A stretch of DNA of 64,000 nucleotides, from NCBI GenBank assembly GCA_004297625.1, contig SCTY01000003.1, positions 310,001 to 374,000 of the forward strand, in the 5' to 3' direction. Below, one piece after another: positions 56,605-64,000 of this stretch. A model generated the notes under the pieces. It searched no databases, was not told the DNA's origin, and saw only the letters and a list, made by a program, of their open reading frames with translations. Made by a program: the position numbers and the translations under genes. The DNA is from Betaproteobacteria bacterium. GTDB taxonomy: Bacteria > Pseudomonadota > Gammaproteobacteria > Burkholderiales > SG8-39. Position 1 is the stretch's first letter, and every line of letters begins with the position of its first letter.

Positions 56605-57386
56605 GGCTTTTACTTTTCATCGCCGTCCTGCTGGCCGGATGTGCTTCTGCGCCTCCCGAACCGGAGCCGGCGCCGCCGCCGGCACAGAATAAAGGCGGTT
56701 ACTACAAGGATGATGGTCCGCAAGAAAATCCGCCGCAGAATCTGGCAGACGTGCCCGACGCCGAGCCGAAGGTGGAGCCGCTGCACCGGTACGCCAACCG
56801 TCCCTATCAGGTCTTCGGCAGAAATTACGTTCCGCTCGCCCAGGTTCAGCCGTTCCGCGAGCGCGGCCTTGCAAGCTGGTACGGCAAGCGCTTTCACGGC
56901 CAGCCCACGGCAAGCGGCGAGGTCTACGACATGTATGCCATGACGGCCGCGCACCCCACGCTGCCGATTCCGAGCTACGTGCGCGTGAAGAACCTCGCGA
57001 GCGGGCGCAGCGTCGTCGTACGCGTGAACGACCGCGGCCCTTTCCATCCGGGACGCATCATCGATCTCTCCTACGCCGCCGCCTTCAAGCTAGGCCTGCT
57101 GCAGCCCGGATCGGCACAGGTCGAGCTCGAGGCCATCGTTCCGGGCGGCGGGGCGCCCGCGGTGTACGTCCAGGTCGGCGCGTTCAGCTCGCGCGAGAAC
57201 GCAGAAAGCCTGCGCGCGCGCTTCACCCGCGAGCTCACCTGGGTCAAGGAAAACGTGCAGCTGCTGCTCACCGGAAACTTGTGGCGGCTGCACGTCGGTC
57301 CTTACCGCTCGCGCGAAGACGCGCGCTCCATCGCGGAACGCATCGAAAGCGAGCTGAACCTGAAGCCGCTCATCGTAGTGCGCTGA
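56601..57386 (+). CDS. rlpA: Septal ring lytic transglycosylase RlpA, lipoprotein
   Basis: This is an outer-membrane lipoprotein of 261 residues. The lipobox LLAGC lies near residue 13. The double-psi barrel domain is centred on GLASWYGKRFHGQPTASGE and VRVNDRGPFHPGRIIDLS, with the catalytic His and Asp. A SPOR domain at the C-terminus (VYVQVGAFSSRENAESL) binds denuded septal glycans. The TTG at 56601 overlaps the pyrC' stop as TTGA; no other start retains the signal peptide. A D-Ala-D-Ala carboxypeptidase gene follows, as is common. Confidence 0.94.
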   Translation: MRLLLFIAVLLAGCASAPPEPEPAPPPAQNKGGYYKDDGPQENPPQNLADVPDAEPKVEPLHRYANRPYQVFGRNYVPLAQVQPFRERGLASWYGKRFHGQPTASGEVYDMYAMTAAHPTLPIPSYVRVKNLASGRSVVVRVNDRGPFHPGRIIDLSYAAAFKLGLLQPGSAQVELEAIVPGGGAPAVYVQVGAFSSRENAESLRARFTRELTWVKENVQLLLTGNLWRLHVGPYRSREDARSIAERIESELNLKPLIVVR

Positions 57387-57395
57387 TCGCGGTCC

Positions 57396-57401
57396 TATAA
57401 T
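57396..57401 (+). promoter_or_regulatory. -10 element before the D-Ala-D-Ala carboxypeptidase gene
   Basis: A perfect TATAAT lies 20 bases before the ATG at 57422, giving a leader of about 14 bases. The -35 region is not clear. It suggests that the carboxypeptidase gene and those following have their own promoter inside the 35-base gap after rlpA. Confidence 0.45.
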
Positions 57402-57421
57402 TCGAATCTTTTGCAGGTCCC

Positions 57422-58546
57422 ATGAAAACCTTAGTTTTCCCGCTGTTGTGGCTGTTCGCCGCGCTCGTCCAGGCCGCGGCGCCGCAGCCGCCCGCGGTCG
57501 TTGCGCGCGCGTGGATGGTGGGCGATATCTCGAGCGGGCAGGCGCTCGCGGCGGAGAAGGCCGACGAGCGCATCGAGCCCGCTTCGCTCACCAAGATCAT
57601 GACCGCCTACATCGTGTACGGGGCGCTGCGCGAGAAGCGCATCACCCTGGACCAGCAGGTGAATGTCTCCGAGCGCGCGTGGCGCGCTCCCGGCTCGCGC
57701 ATGTTCATCCAGCCGAGAACGCCCGTGACGGTGGACGAGCTGATCCGCGGCATGGAGGTGCAGTCGGGCAACGACGCCTGCCTCGCGCTCGCCGAAGCGC
57801 TCGCCGGCAGCGAGAAAGTGTTCGTCCAGATGATGAACCGCGAAGCGGCGCGCCTGGGCATGAAGGACACGCACTACATGAACGCCACCGGGCTTCCCGA
57901 TCCGCAGCACTACACCACGGTGCGCGACCTGTATGTGATCACCACGGCGCTGATCCGCGATTTCCCCGCGGAGTACGCCCGGTACTACGCGCAAAAGGAA
58001 TTCCGCTACAACAACATCACGCAGCCCAATCGCAACCGGCTGCTGTGGCTCGACCCGAGCGTGGACGGCGTGAAGACCGGCCACACCGAGGCTGCGGGCT
58101 ACTGCCTGATCGCTTCTTCGAACCGCGGCGGCCGGCGCCTCGTTTCGGTGCTGATCGGATCCACCTCCGAGTCGATGCGCACGCAGGAGTCGCAGAAGCT
58201 GCTGAACTGGGGCTTCCAGTTCTTCGACAGCGTCAAGCTGCACAAGGCGAACGAGCCGGTCAAGGCGCTCGAGGTCTGGAAAGGCGCGGTGCGCGAGGTC
58301 AAGGCCGGTTTCGCGAGCGACGTCGTCGTCACGGTGCCGAAGGGAGAAGCCGACAAGCTCAGGGCCGAGCTGGTATCGCAGCAGCCGCTGGTCGCTCCCG
58401 TGACGCAGGGGCAGCGCGTCGGCACGCTGCGCGTCACCTTCGAGGGAAAGCCGCTCGCCGAGCGCCCGCTGCTCGCCCTCGAGCCGGTCGGCCGCGCGGG
58501 GCTGTTCGGCCGCGCCTGGGATACACTGCGTTTGTGGCTTAAGTAG
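57422..58546 (+). CDS. D-alanyl-D-alanine carboxypeptidase (penicillin-binding protein 5/6 type)
   Basis: This is a periplasmic serine carboxypeptidase of 374 residues that trims the pentapeptide stem. A signal peptide of about 20 residues is followed by the active-site tetrad Ser55-Leu-Thr-Lys58, the SGN triad at 115-117 and KTG at 218-220, all intact. The C-terminal PBP5-type domain and an amphipathic end (AWDTLRLWLK) anchor it to the membrane. It precedes a D-amino acid aminotransferase gene. Confidence 0.96.
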   Translation: MKTLVFPLLWLFAALVQAAAPQPPAVVARAWMVGDISSGQALAAEKADERIEPASLTKIMTAYIVYGALREKRITLDQQVNVSERAWRAPGSRMFIQPRTPVTVDELIRGMEVQSGNDACLALAEALAGSEKVFVQMMNREAARLGMKDTHYMNATGLPDPQHYTTVRDLYVITTALIRDFPAEYARYYAQKEFRYNNITQPNRNRLLWLDPSVDGVKTGHTEAAGYCLIASSNRGGRRLVSVLIGSTSESMRTQESQKLLNWGFQFFDSVKLHKANEPVKALEVWKGAVREVKAGFASDVVVTVPKGEADKLRAELVSQQPLVAPVTQGQRVGTLRVTFEGKPLAERPLLALEPVGRAGLFGRAWDTLRLWLK

Positions 58547-58556
58547 CGAGGCAACC

Positions 58557-59426
58557 ATGGTTTTTCTGAACGGCAAGTTTCTCCCCATCGAAGAAGCGAA
58601 GATCCCGGTGCTCGACCGCGGCTTCATCTTCGGCGACGGCGTCTACGAGCTGGTGCCGGTCTATTCGCGCGTCGCCTTCAGGCTGGACGAGCATCTTGCG
58701 CGGCTGGAGCGCAGCCTGGCCGAGACCCGGATCCGCAATCCGTACAGCCGGGCGCAGTGGCGCGACATCATCTATCGCCTCGTGGACGAGCAGCCCTTCG
58801 AAGATCAGGGCGTGTACTTCCAGGTGACGCGCGGCGTCGCGAAGCGCGATCACGCTTTTCCGAACGGCGTGGAGCCTACCGTGTTCATGATGTCGAACCC
58901 GCTCGTCACGCCGCCGCGCGAGCTGGTGGAGAAGGGCGCCGCCGCGGTGAGCGCGCAGGACAACCGCTGGCTGCGCTGCGACATCAAGTCGATTTCGCTG
59001 ATCGGCAACTGCCTGCTGCGGCAGCTCTCCGCGGAGGGCGGCGAGAACGAAACGATCCTTTTCCGGGACGGCAGGCTGACCGAGGCGTCGGCTTCCAACG
59101 TCTTCGCCGTAAAGCGCGGCGTGATCCTTTCGCCGCCGAAGAGCCACCTCATCCTCCCCGGAATCACCTACGACGTGGTGACCGAGCTCGCGCGCGCCAA
59201 CGGCCTTCCGATCGAGTTCCGCGACGTGACCGAAGCGGAGGTGCGCTCGGCCGACGAAATCTGGGTCACTTCGTCGTCAAAGGAAGTGCTCGCGATCGTC
59301 ACCCTTGACGGCAAGCCGGTGGGCGAAGGCCGGCCGGGAGCGGTGTTCGCGCGCATGTACCCGCTCTATCAGGAATTCAAGCAAAAGGTCATGCGCGCCG
59401 GCAAGCGAGAGGCGGTGTCTGCCTGA
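58557..59426 (+). CDS. D-amino acid aminotransferase
   Basis: This class IV PLP aminotransferase of 289 residues interconverts D-alanine and D-glutamate with 2-oxo acids. PLP-binding Lys144 is in CDIKSISLIGN. The GFIFGDGVYELVPVY and the later ASASNVFAVK segments match the D-amino acid/branched-chain family. Context between a D-Ala carboxypeptidase and lipoate genes is standard for betaproteobacteria. Branched-chain specificity cannot be excluded. Confidence 0.92.
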   Translation: MVFLNGKFLPIEEAKIPVLDRGFIFGDGVYELVPVYSRVAFRLDEHLARLERSLAETRIRNPYSRAQWRDIIYRLVDEQPFEDQGVYFQVTRGVAKRDHAFPNGVEPTVFMMSNPLVTPPRELVEKGAAAVSAQDNRWLRCDIKSISLIGNCLLRQLSAEGGENETILFRDGRLTEASASNVFAVKRGVILSPPKSHLILPGITYDVVTELARANGLPIEFRDVTEAEVRSADEIWVTSSSKEVLAIVTLDGKPVGEGRPGAVFARMYPLYQEFKQKVMRAGKREAVSA

Positions 59427-59679
59427 ATCACCGCCAGCTTTTCCGTGCGACTTTCCGATCAAGGTGATGGGCAGGAAAGAGCGCGGGTTCGCCCAAGCGG
59501 TGACCGACATCGTGCTCAAGCATGCGCCCGACTTCGATCCGGCCGCGGTTGAGATACGCCCGAGCCGGCAAGGCAAGTACTTGAGCGTCACCTGCGTCGT
59601 GCGCGCCAACTCGCGCGAGCAGCTCGACGCTTTGTACACCGAGCTCTGCGACCATCCTTCGGTCGTGATGGTGCTGTGA
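59419..59679 (+). CDS. DUF493 (YbeD) family protein, probable CTG start
   Basis: This small protein of 86 residues matches DUF493 by FPCDFPIKVMG, HAPDFDPAAVEIRPSRQGKY and VRANSREQLDALY. No ATG, GTG or TTG stands between the last upstream stop-free region and the conserved FPCDFPIK; the first ordinary start, GTG at 59464, would delete that motif. CTG at 59419 gives the usual N-terminus length and has GAGAGG six bases upstream. The gene overlaps the aminotransferase end and the lipB start (GTGA). DUF493 genes usually precede lipB, and may act on it. Confidence 0.85.
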   Translation: MPESPPAFPCDFPIKVMGRKERGFAQAVTDIVLKHAPDFDPAAVEIRPSRQGKYLSVTCVVRANSREQLDALYTELCDHPSVVMVL

Positions 59680-60284
59680 CGCTTCTCGACGAAATCGTCG
59701 TCAAGAGCCTGGGGAAGGCGGACTACGCGTCGTCGCTCGAGGCGATGCGCGAATTCACCGCGCGCCGCGATGAATCGAGCGCCGATGAGCTGTGGCTGCT
59801 CGAGCATCCGCCGGTCTACACGCTGGGGCAGGGCGCGCGCAGCCGCGCGGTGGCGAACGGCATTCCCGTGGTGCGCGCCGACCGCGGCGGCGACATCACC
59901 TACCATGGTCCAGGCCAGGTCGTCCTCTACGCCCTCGTCGATCTCGCGCGCCGCGGCATCACGGTGAAGCGCTTCGTCTGGCTTCTCGAGCAGGCGGTCA
60001 TGGACCTCGTCGGCCCGCGCGCCGAGCGCAAGCCCGGGGCGCCCGGCGTGTACGCGGGGGGAGCCAAGGTCGCGGCGCTCGGCATTCGCGTGCGCCATGG
60101 CCGGGCGTATCACGGCCTTTCGCTCAACGTGGACATGGATCTCACCCCGTTTTCGGCCATCGACCCGTGCGGCTATCCGGGCCTCGCGGTCACCCAGTTG
60201 CGCGATCTCGGGTTGAGCGAAACCGTGGAATCGGCCGGCGCAAAGCTTGCACGGCTCCTCGTGAACCGAATCGAACATGCGTGA
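59676..60284 (+). CDS. lipB: Lipoyl(octanoyl) transferase
   Basis: This acyltransferase of 202 residues moves octanoate from acyl carrier protein to lipoyl domains. [12 protein letters not shown] is diagnostic. The catalytic Lys lies in [12 protein letters not shown] and the Cys in [14 protein letters not shown]. The GTG start overlaps the DUF493 stop as GTGA. lipA begins eight bases before its end, so the two steps of lipoate assembly are coupled. Confidence 0.96.
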   Translation: MTLLDEIVVKSLGKADYASSLEAMREFTARRDESSADELWLLEHPPVYTLGQGARSRAVANGIPVVRADRGGDITYHGPGQVVLYALVDLARRGITVKRFVWLLEQAVMDLVGPRAERKPGAPGVYAGGAKVAALGIRVRHGRAYHGLSLNVDMDLTPFSAIDPCGYPGLAVTQLRDLGLSETVESAGAKLARLLVNRIEHA

Positions 60285-61212
60285 ACCGGGGGTAAAGGAA
60301 AAAGGCGCGCGCAAGACGATCCGCATCGTCCCGCGCACGCCGCTCGCGAAGCCCGCGTGGATCAGAGTGCGCGGTCCCAGCGCCAACTCGCGCTTCCACG
60401 AGATCAAGGACATCCTGCGCAGCCGCAACCTCCACACGGTGTGCGAGGAGGCGTCGTGTCCGAATATCGGCGAGTGCTTCGGCAAGGGCACCGCGACGTT
60501 CATGATCCTGGGCGATATCTGCACGCGCCGCTGCCCGTTCTGCGATGTCGGCCACGGCCGCCCGTTGCCGCCGGACGCGCAGGAGCCGCAGCAGCTCGCG
60601 CACACGATCGCGCAGCTGAAGCTCGCCTACGTCGTCATTACCAGCGTCGACCGCGACGACCTCAAGGACGGGGGCGCGCGGCATTTCGTCGACTGCATTT
60701 CGGCGATCAGAAAAACCTCGCCCGGGACCACGATCGAGGTGCTGGTGCCCGACTTTCGCGGGCGGCTGGACCGGGCGCTGGAAATCCTCGCCGCCGAGCC
60801 GCCCGATGTCTTCAACCACAATCTGGAGACGGTGCCTCGGCTCTACCGCGGCGCGAGGCCGGGCGGCGACTACGCGCACTCGCTCGCGCTGCTGCAGCGT
60901 TTCAAGCGGATCCACCCCGGGGTGCCGACGAAGTCGGGCCTGATGGTCGGTCTGGGCGAGGGCGACGGCGAGATCCTCGAGGTGATGCGCGACCTGCGCG
61001 CGCACCAGGTCGACATGCTGACCATTGGCCAGTACCTGCAACCGTCGCCGCACCACCTGCCCGTCGAGCGCTACGTCCCGCCGGAGGCCTTTTCCGTCTT
61101 CGAGGGCGAGGCGGCCCGGCTGGGCTTCCGGCACGCCGCGATCGGCCCGCTGGTGCGCTCCTCCTACCATGCCGACCGGCAGGCGCATGAAGCGGGGCTT
61201 ACCGAGAAGTAA
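60277..61212 (+). CDS. lipA: Lipoyl synthase
   Basis: This radical SAM enzyme of 311 residues inserts two sulfurs into protein-bound octanoate. Both clusters are assigned. The auxiliary one uses Cys56, Cys61 and Cys67 ([12 protein letters not shown]), and the radical SAM one uses Cys82, Cys86 and Cys89 (CTRRCPFC). The family C-terminal RSSYHA motif is present. It overlaps lipB by eight bases. Confidence 0.97.
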   Translation: MREPGVKEKGARKTIRIVPRTPLAKPAWIRVRGPSANSRFHEIKDILRSRNLHTVCEEASCPNIGECFGKGTATFMILGDICTRRCPFCDVGHGRPLPPDAQEPQQLAHTIAQLKLAYVVITSVDRDDLKDGGARHFVDCISAIRKTSPGTTIEVLVPDFRGRLDRALEILAAEPPDVFNHNLETVPRLYRGARPGGDYAHSLALLQRFKRIHPGVPTKSGLMVGLGEGDGEILEVMRDLRAHQVDMLTIGQYLQPSPHHLPVERYVPPEAFSVFEGEAARLGFRHAAIGPLVRSSYHADRQAHEAGLTEK

Positions 61213-61279
61213 TTAACGGCGCAGGCGCGGTTTCTTACATAATCTTTCCTCTTCGGGGCCGGGGCAGGAGCGACGGGTC

Positions 61280-62014
61280 ATGAGAATGAACACCACGCTG
61301 GTGATCAATTCGAAAGGCGGGTCGGGCAAGACCACCGTCGCAACCAACCTGGCGAGCTACTTCGCCGCCAATCGCGTTCCCGCGGCGATCATGGATTACG
61401 ACCCGCAGGGCTCGTGCCTCAACTGGCTGCGGCTGCGCAAATCCTTCGCCGCGAAGATCCACGCCGCCAACGCCGCACCCCAGAAAACCGGCTTGCGCAG
61501 CCTCGGCATGCACGTGCCGGCCGATACCCGCCAGCTCGTCATCGATGCCCCGGCGGGCGCCTCCGGGCTGCTGCTGCAGGAACTGCTCGCGCGGGCCGAT
61601 TGCGTCGTCGTGCCGGTGCAGCCCTCGGCCATCGACATTCACGCCACGGCGAATTGCGTTCGCGACTTGCTCTTGAACGGCAGGTTGCGCGCCCGCAAGA
61701 TTCGCCTCGGCGTCGTCGCCAATCGCGTGCGCCGCTCCACGCCCGTGTACCAGCCGCTCGAGCGGTTTCTGAGCTCGCTGGGATTGCGTTTCCTCGCACG
61801 GCTTTCGGATTCGGAGGCTTTCGTCGAGGCGGCGGAGACGGGGGTCGGGATTTTCGAGATGGAGCCGGCCGCGTCGGCGCTCGAGCGCGAACAATTCATG
61901 CCGATCGTGGAATGGGTCTACCCGGAGCACGACGTCCGGTTCGCCGCCAACGTTTTCGAGCTGCCGCGTCCCGCTCAGGCCGGGTCGCTGAGCGCCTTTT
62001 CCACCAGGGCGTAG
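61280..62014 (+). CDS. ParA/MinD family ATPase, orphan
   Basis: This is a deviant Walker-A ATPase of 244 residues. KGGSGKTTVATNLASYFA contains both signature lysines, and MDYDPQGSCLNWL and VIDAPAGAS follow. It lacks a ParB partner nearby, so it is probably not the chromosome partition ParA. Related orphan ParA proteins position cellular cargos. CATAAT at 61238 may be its -10. Its 3' end overlaps the convergent TlpA gene by 40 bases. Confidence 0.9.
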   Translation: MRMNTTLVINSKGGSGKTTVATNLASYFAANRVPAAIMDYDPQGSCLNWLRLRKSFAAKIHAANAAPQKTGLRSLGMHVPADTRQLVIDAPAGASGLLLQELLARADCVVVPVQPSAIDIHATANCVRDLLLNGRLRARKIRLGVVANRVRRSTPVYQPLERFLSSLGLRFLARLSDSEAFVEAAETGVGIFEMEPAASALEREQFMPIVEWVYPEHDVRFAANVFELPRPAQAGSLSAFSTRA

Positions 62015-62472
62015 AGCTCCGCCCAATCGGGCTCCCCGAGATACTGCTTCAGAATGCGCCCGCGCCTGTCGATGAGGAAGCTCGTCGGCGTGGCGCGTAT
62101 GCCGCCGAAATCACGCGCAATCGAGCCGTCACCGTCGAGAGCAACCTTGAAAGGCAGGGCGCGCTTCCGAGCAAACTCCGCCACCTGGTTCGGAGGGTCG
62201 TAGCTCATCGCCACCGCGACCATCTCGTAGCCGCGCGGCGCAAACTTCCCGTACGTAGCCGCCATCTTCGGCATTTCCCGGATGCAGCTCACGCAGGTGA
62301 TTGACCAGAAATTGACGAGCAGCACCTTGCCGCGCAGGCTGGAAGTCGATACGGGCTCGCCCGATAGCGTGGCAAAACGCACTTCGGGGGCGGCCGCACG
62401 GGGCATCAGCGCGGCGCCGGCGCCCAAGCTGATTGCCACGACGGCGAGCGCGGCGATAAGCTTCTTCTTCAT
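61975..62472 (-). CDS. TlpA-family thiol:disulfide oxidoreductase
   Basis: This is a periplasmic thioredoxin-like protein of 165 residues. A signal or anchor helix (LIAALAVVAISLGAGAALM) precedes the domain. The redox site is CVSC in NFWSITCVSCIREMP. GIRATPTSFLIDRRG carries the cis-proline loop. The ATG lies on the CATG shared with the divergent DUF4197 gene, and no Shine-Dalgarno is visible. It probably reduces or matures exported cysteine proteins. Confidence 0.92.
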   Translation of the reverse strand: MKKKLIAALAVVAISLGAGAALMPRAAAPEVRFATLSGEPVSTSSLRGKVLLVNFWSITCVSCIREMPKMAATYGKFAPRGYEMVAVAMSYDPPNQVAEFARKRALPFKVALDGDGSIARDFGGIRATPTSFLIDRRGRILKQYLGEPDWAELYALVEKALSDPA

Positions 62473-63157
62473 GAGGGGCGCTATTCTGGCGTGGATCGGT
62501 GCCGCTGTCATGACATGCGCGGCGCCGGCGCTAGCCCAGCTGGAGCGGATCACCCGCCAGGAAGCGGCCTCCGGGCTGAAGGCGGCGCTCGAAAAAGGCT
62601 CGCAGGCCGCGGTCGCATCGCTCGGGCGCACGGACGGCTTCTTCGGCAATCCGCAGGTCAAGATCCCGCTGCCCGAGTCCGCGCAGCGCGCGGAGAAGCT
62701 CATGCGGCGCTTCGGCATGGGCAAGCAGGCCGACGAGGTCATCCTCGCCATGAACCGTGCCGCCGAAGCTGCGGTGCCTGAAGCGCGGCAGCTTTTCATC
62801 GATGCCGTGCGCAAGATGACGGTGCAGGACGCCAAGGGCATTCTCCAGGGCGGCGAGACCGCGGGAACCGAGTATTTCCGGCGCCGCACCGAGACGCCGT
62901 TGCGCGCGCGCTTCCTGCCGATTGTGAAGAAGGCGACCGCGAAGGTCGACCTCGCGCAGCGCTACAACGAGTACGCGGAGAAGGGCGTCGCCTTCGGCCT
63001 GGTGAAGAAGGAAGATGCGAACCTCGACGCCTATGTGGCGCAGAAGGCGCTCGATGGGCTTTTCTTCATGGTCGCCGAGGAAGAAAAGAGAATCCGCAAG
63101 GATCCGCTGGGCGAGGGAACGAGCATCATCCGCAAGGTTTTCGGCGCTCTCCGCTAG
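62471..63157 (+). CDS. DUF4197 domain-containing protein
   Basis: This is an exported protein of 228 residues. A signal peptide ends near APALA-Q. The mature part matches DUF4197 by AASGLKAALEKGSQAAV, NPQVKIPLP and YNEYAEKGVAFGLVKKEDANLD. Its function is unknown. The ATG overlaps, on the opposite strand, the ATG of the TlpA gene, so the two genes have no space between them. Its TAG stop is followed in the same frame by a flippase-like sequence. Confidence 0.92.
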   Translation: MRGAILAWIGAAVMTCAAPALAQLERITRQEAASGLKAALEKGSQAAVASLGRTDGFFGNPQVKIPLPESAQRAEKLMRRFGMGKQADEVILAMNRAAEAAVPEARQLFIDAVRKMTVQDAKGILQGGETAGTEYFRRRTETPLRARFLPIVKKATAKVDLAQRYNEYAEKGVAFGLVKKEDANLDAYVAQKALDGLFFMVAEEEKRIRKDPLGEGTSIIRKVFGALR

Positions 63158-63160
63158 CCG

Positions 63161-64000
63161 ATCAAGCTCCTCCTCACTTTCGCGATCATCGCCGCAGGCC
63201 TGGCGGCGCGCTCGGCGCTCGACAAGATCCTCGCGCTGCGCGGCGGCGGCGACGTGGTCGCGCTCTGGGCGCAGCTCTACTCGGTCATCGAGCTCGTCGC
63301 CGGCGTGGCGATGAGCGGAATCGGCGCCGGGCTCTCGGTGCTGGTCGCGCAGGCGCCTCCCGCGCGGCGCGCGGAGTTGCTCGACGAGGCGCTGCGCCTG
63401 GGCCTGGGGGTCGCTTTTCCCGTTGCCGCGGCGCTCGCGGCGGCGGCGTGGATTCATCCGCTCGGGATTTCGCCGGCCGCCATGGCGCTCGCCTGCGCCG
63501 CCGGATGGCTCGCGATCGCCGGCGGCCTGCTCAACAGCTATTGGCTGGGACAGGAGCATCGCGGGCGCATGCTCGCGCTGGCCGCAGGCTCCGCCGCCGT
63601 TTCGCTCGCGGCCGCCGCCGCCGCGCCGGCGTCGCTGCTTCTCGAGACATTGACGGTCGCGCACGCCGCGCCGGTGCTGCTGCTCCTCGTCGTGCGGCCG
63701 TCGCTCTTCGGCAGCCGGTCTACCGAATATCGGGTGCTGCGCCGCTATGTCCTGCCCGGCGTGGCGATCGGCATCCTCAGTCCCGCTTCGCTTCTCGCTT
63801 CGCGCGCGCTCGTGGCCGACGCGCTCTCCTGGCACGATGCAGGCGTGCTCCAGGCGCTCTGGCGCCTGAGCGATTGGATCTGCGCGTTCGCTTGGGGCGT
63901 GCTTTCCGTGTTCTACCTGCCGCGCCTCGCCGCCGCGTCCCCGAAGAACGCCGTGGGCGCCGTAGCGCGCGAGGCGTTTGCCGTCGTCGTGCTCCCCGCA
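63161..64000 (+). CDS. Polysaccharide flippase-like membrane protein, 3' end outside window; start unclear
   Basis: The frame from 63161 to the window edge is open and very hydrophobic. It encodes at least five or six membrane helices, with conserved-looking positions such as LAIAGGLLNSYWLGQEHRG and LPGVAIGILSPASLLASR. It resembles Wzx/MurJ-like polysaccharide exporters, judged by pattern only. It lies directly after, and in frame with, the DUF4197 TAG. No ATG, GTG or TTG precedes the first helix; ATC at 63161 would give KLLLTFAII. GTG at 63254 is the first ordinary start but removes that helix. Confidence 0.6.
   Translation, partial: MKLLLTFAIIAAGLAARSALDKILALRGGGDVVALWAQLYSVIELVAGVAMSGIGAGLSVLVAQAPPARRAELLDEALRLGLGVAFPVAAALAAAAWIHPLGISPAAMALACAAGWLAIAGGLLNSYWLGQEHRGRMLALAAGSAAVSLAAAAAAPASLLLETLTVAHAAPVLLLLVVRPSLFGSRSTEYRVLRRYVLPGVAIGILSPASLLASRALVADALSWHDAGVLQALWRLSDWICAFAWGVLSVFYLPRLAAASPKNAVGAVAREAFAVVVLPA

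Overview
The window is about 64 kb of GC-rich chromosomal DNA with tightly packed, often overlapping genes. Gene content and order point to a betaproteobacterium: an ntrX-type regulator followed by trkA-trkH, a TorF-type porin with glnK-amtB, aroQ-accB-accC-prmA, thiD-thiE-hemL, rubredoxin-yqgE-ruvX-pyrR-pyrB-pyrC', and D-amino-acid aminotransferase-DUF493-lipB-lipA. Genus cannot be read from the sequence. No rRNA, tRNA, CRISPR array, insertion sequence or phage gene was seen.

Layout. 1-4.1 kb: the 3' part of an NtrX-like regulator with a degenerate AAA+ domain, trkA, trkH, a DUF423 membrane protein and a 34-residue bTHX ribosomal protein. 4.1-7.9 kb: full-length metH with a terminator-like hairpin in its leader. 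7.9-16.8 kb: an aromatic/alicyclic acid region: thioesterase, TetR regulator, enoyl-CoA hydratase and BadH-like SDR, a ligase remnant, then a six-gene operon (CoA ligase, fumarylpyruvate-type hydrolase, GST isomerase, pcaH, pcaG, pcaB) divergent from a MarR regulator. 16.8-19.5 kb: torF-type porin, glnK and amtB behind a candidate sigma-54/NtrC promoter. 19.5-21.4 kb: ubiK and a ComM-type ATPase. 21.5-24.1 kb: two copies of an unrecognised small gene flanking a winged-helix/TPR regulator; this is the best candidate for something undescribed. 24.1-30.9 kb: a second ligase/SDR pair and a MerR-TPR gene together with ku and ligD. 30.9-35.8 kb: DUF72, a Bug-type binding protein with an amidohydrolase, apaH, a HIT protein and a glycine-zipper lipoprotein. 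35.8-41.7 kb: PfkB kinase, DUF3426, prmA, accC, accB, aroQ, a TlpA-like protein and a hypothetical protein. 41.8-48.7 kb: mpl, YqiA-like esterase, RNase II-type exonuclease, tonB, mtgA and mgtE. 48.8-50.1 kb: a lower-GC fic gene that looks acquired. 50.0-64.0 kb: hemL, thiE, thiD, rubredoxin, yqgE, ruvX, pyrR, pyrB, pseudo-pyrC, rlpA, a D-Ala-D-Ala carboxypeptidase, the aminotransferase, DUF493, lipB, lipA, an orphan ParA, TlpA, DUF4197 and the start of a membrane flippase-like gene.

Themes. Many neighbours are coupled by an NTGA overlap in which the start codon shares bases with the upstream stop (ATGA, GTGA, TTGA and probably CTGA). Several genes appear to start at CTG, or in one case to lack any ordinary start. 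Several others have a -10 hexamer 7 to 9 bases before ATG, which implies leaderless or near-leaderless transcripts. Catabolic genes are arranged as modules of ligase + SDR + hydratase + regulator; the rest is housekeeping metabolism.
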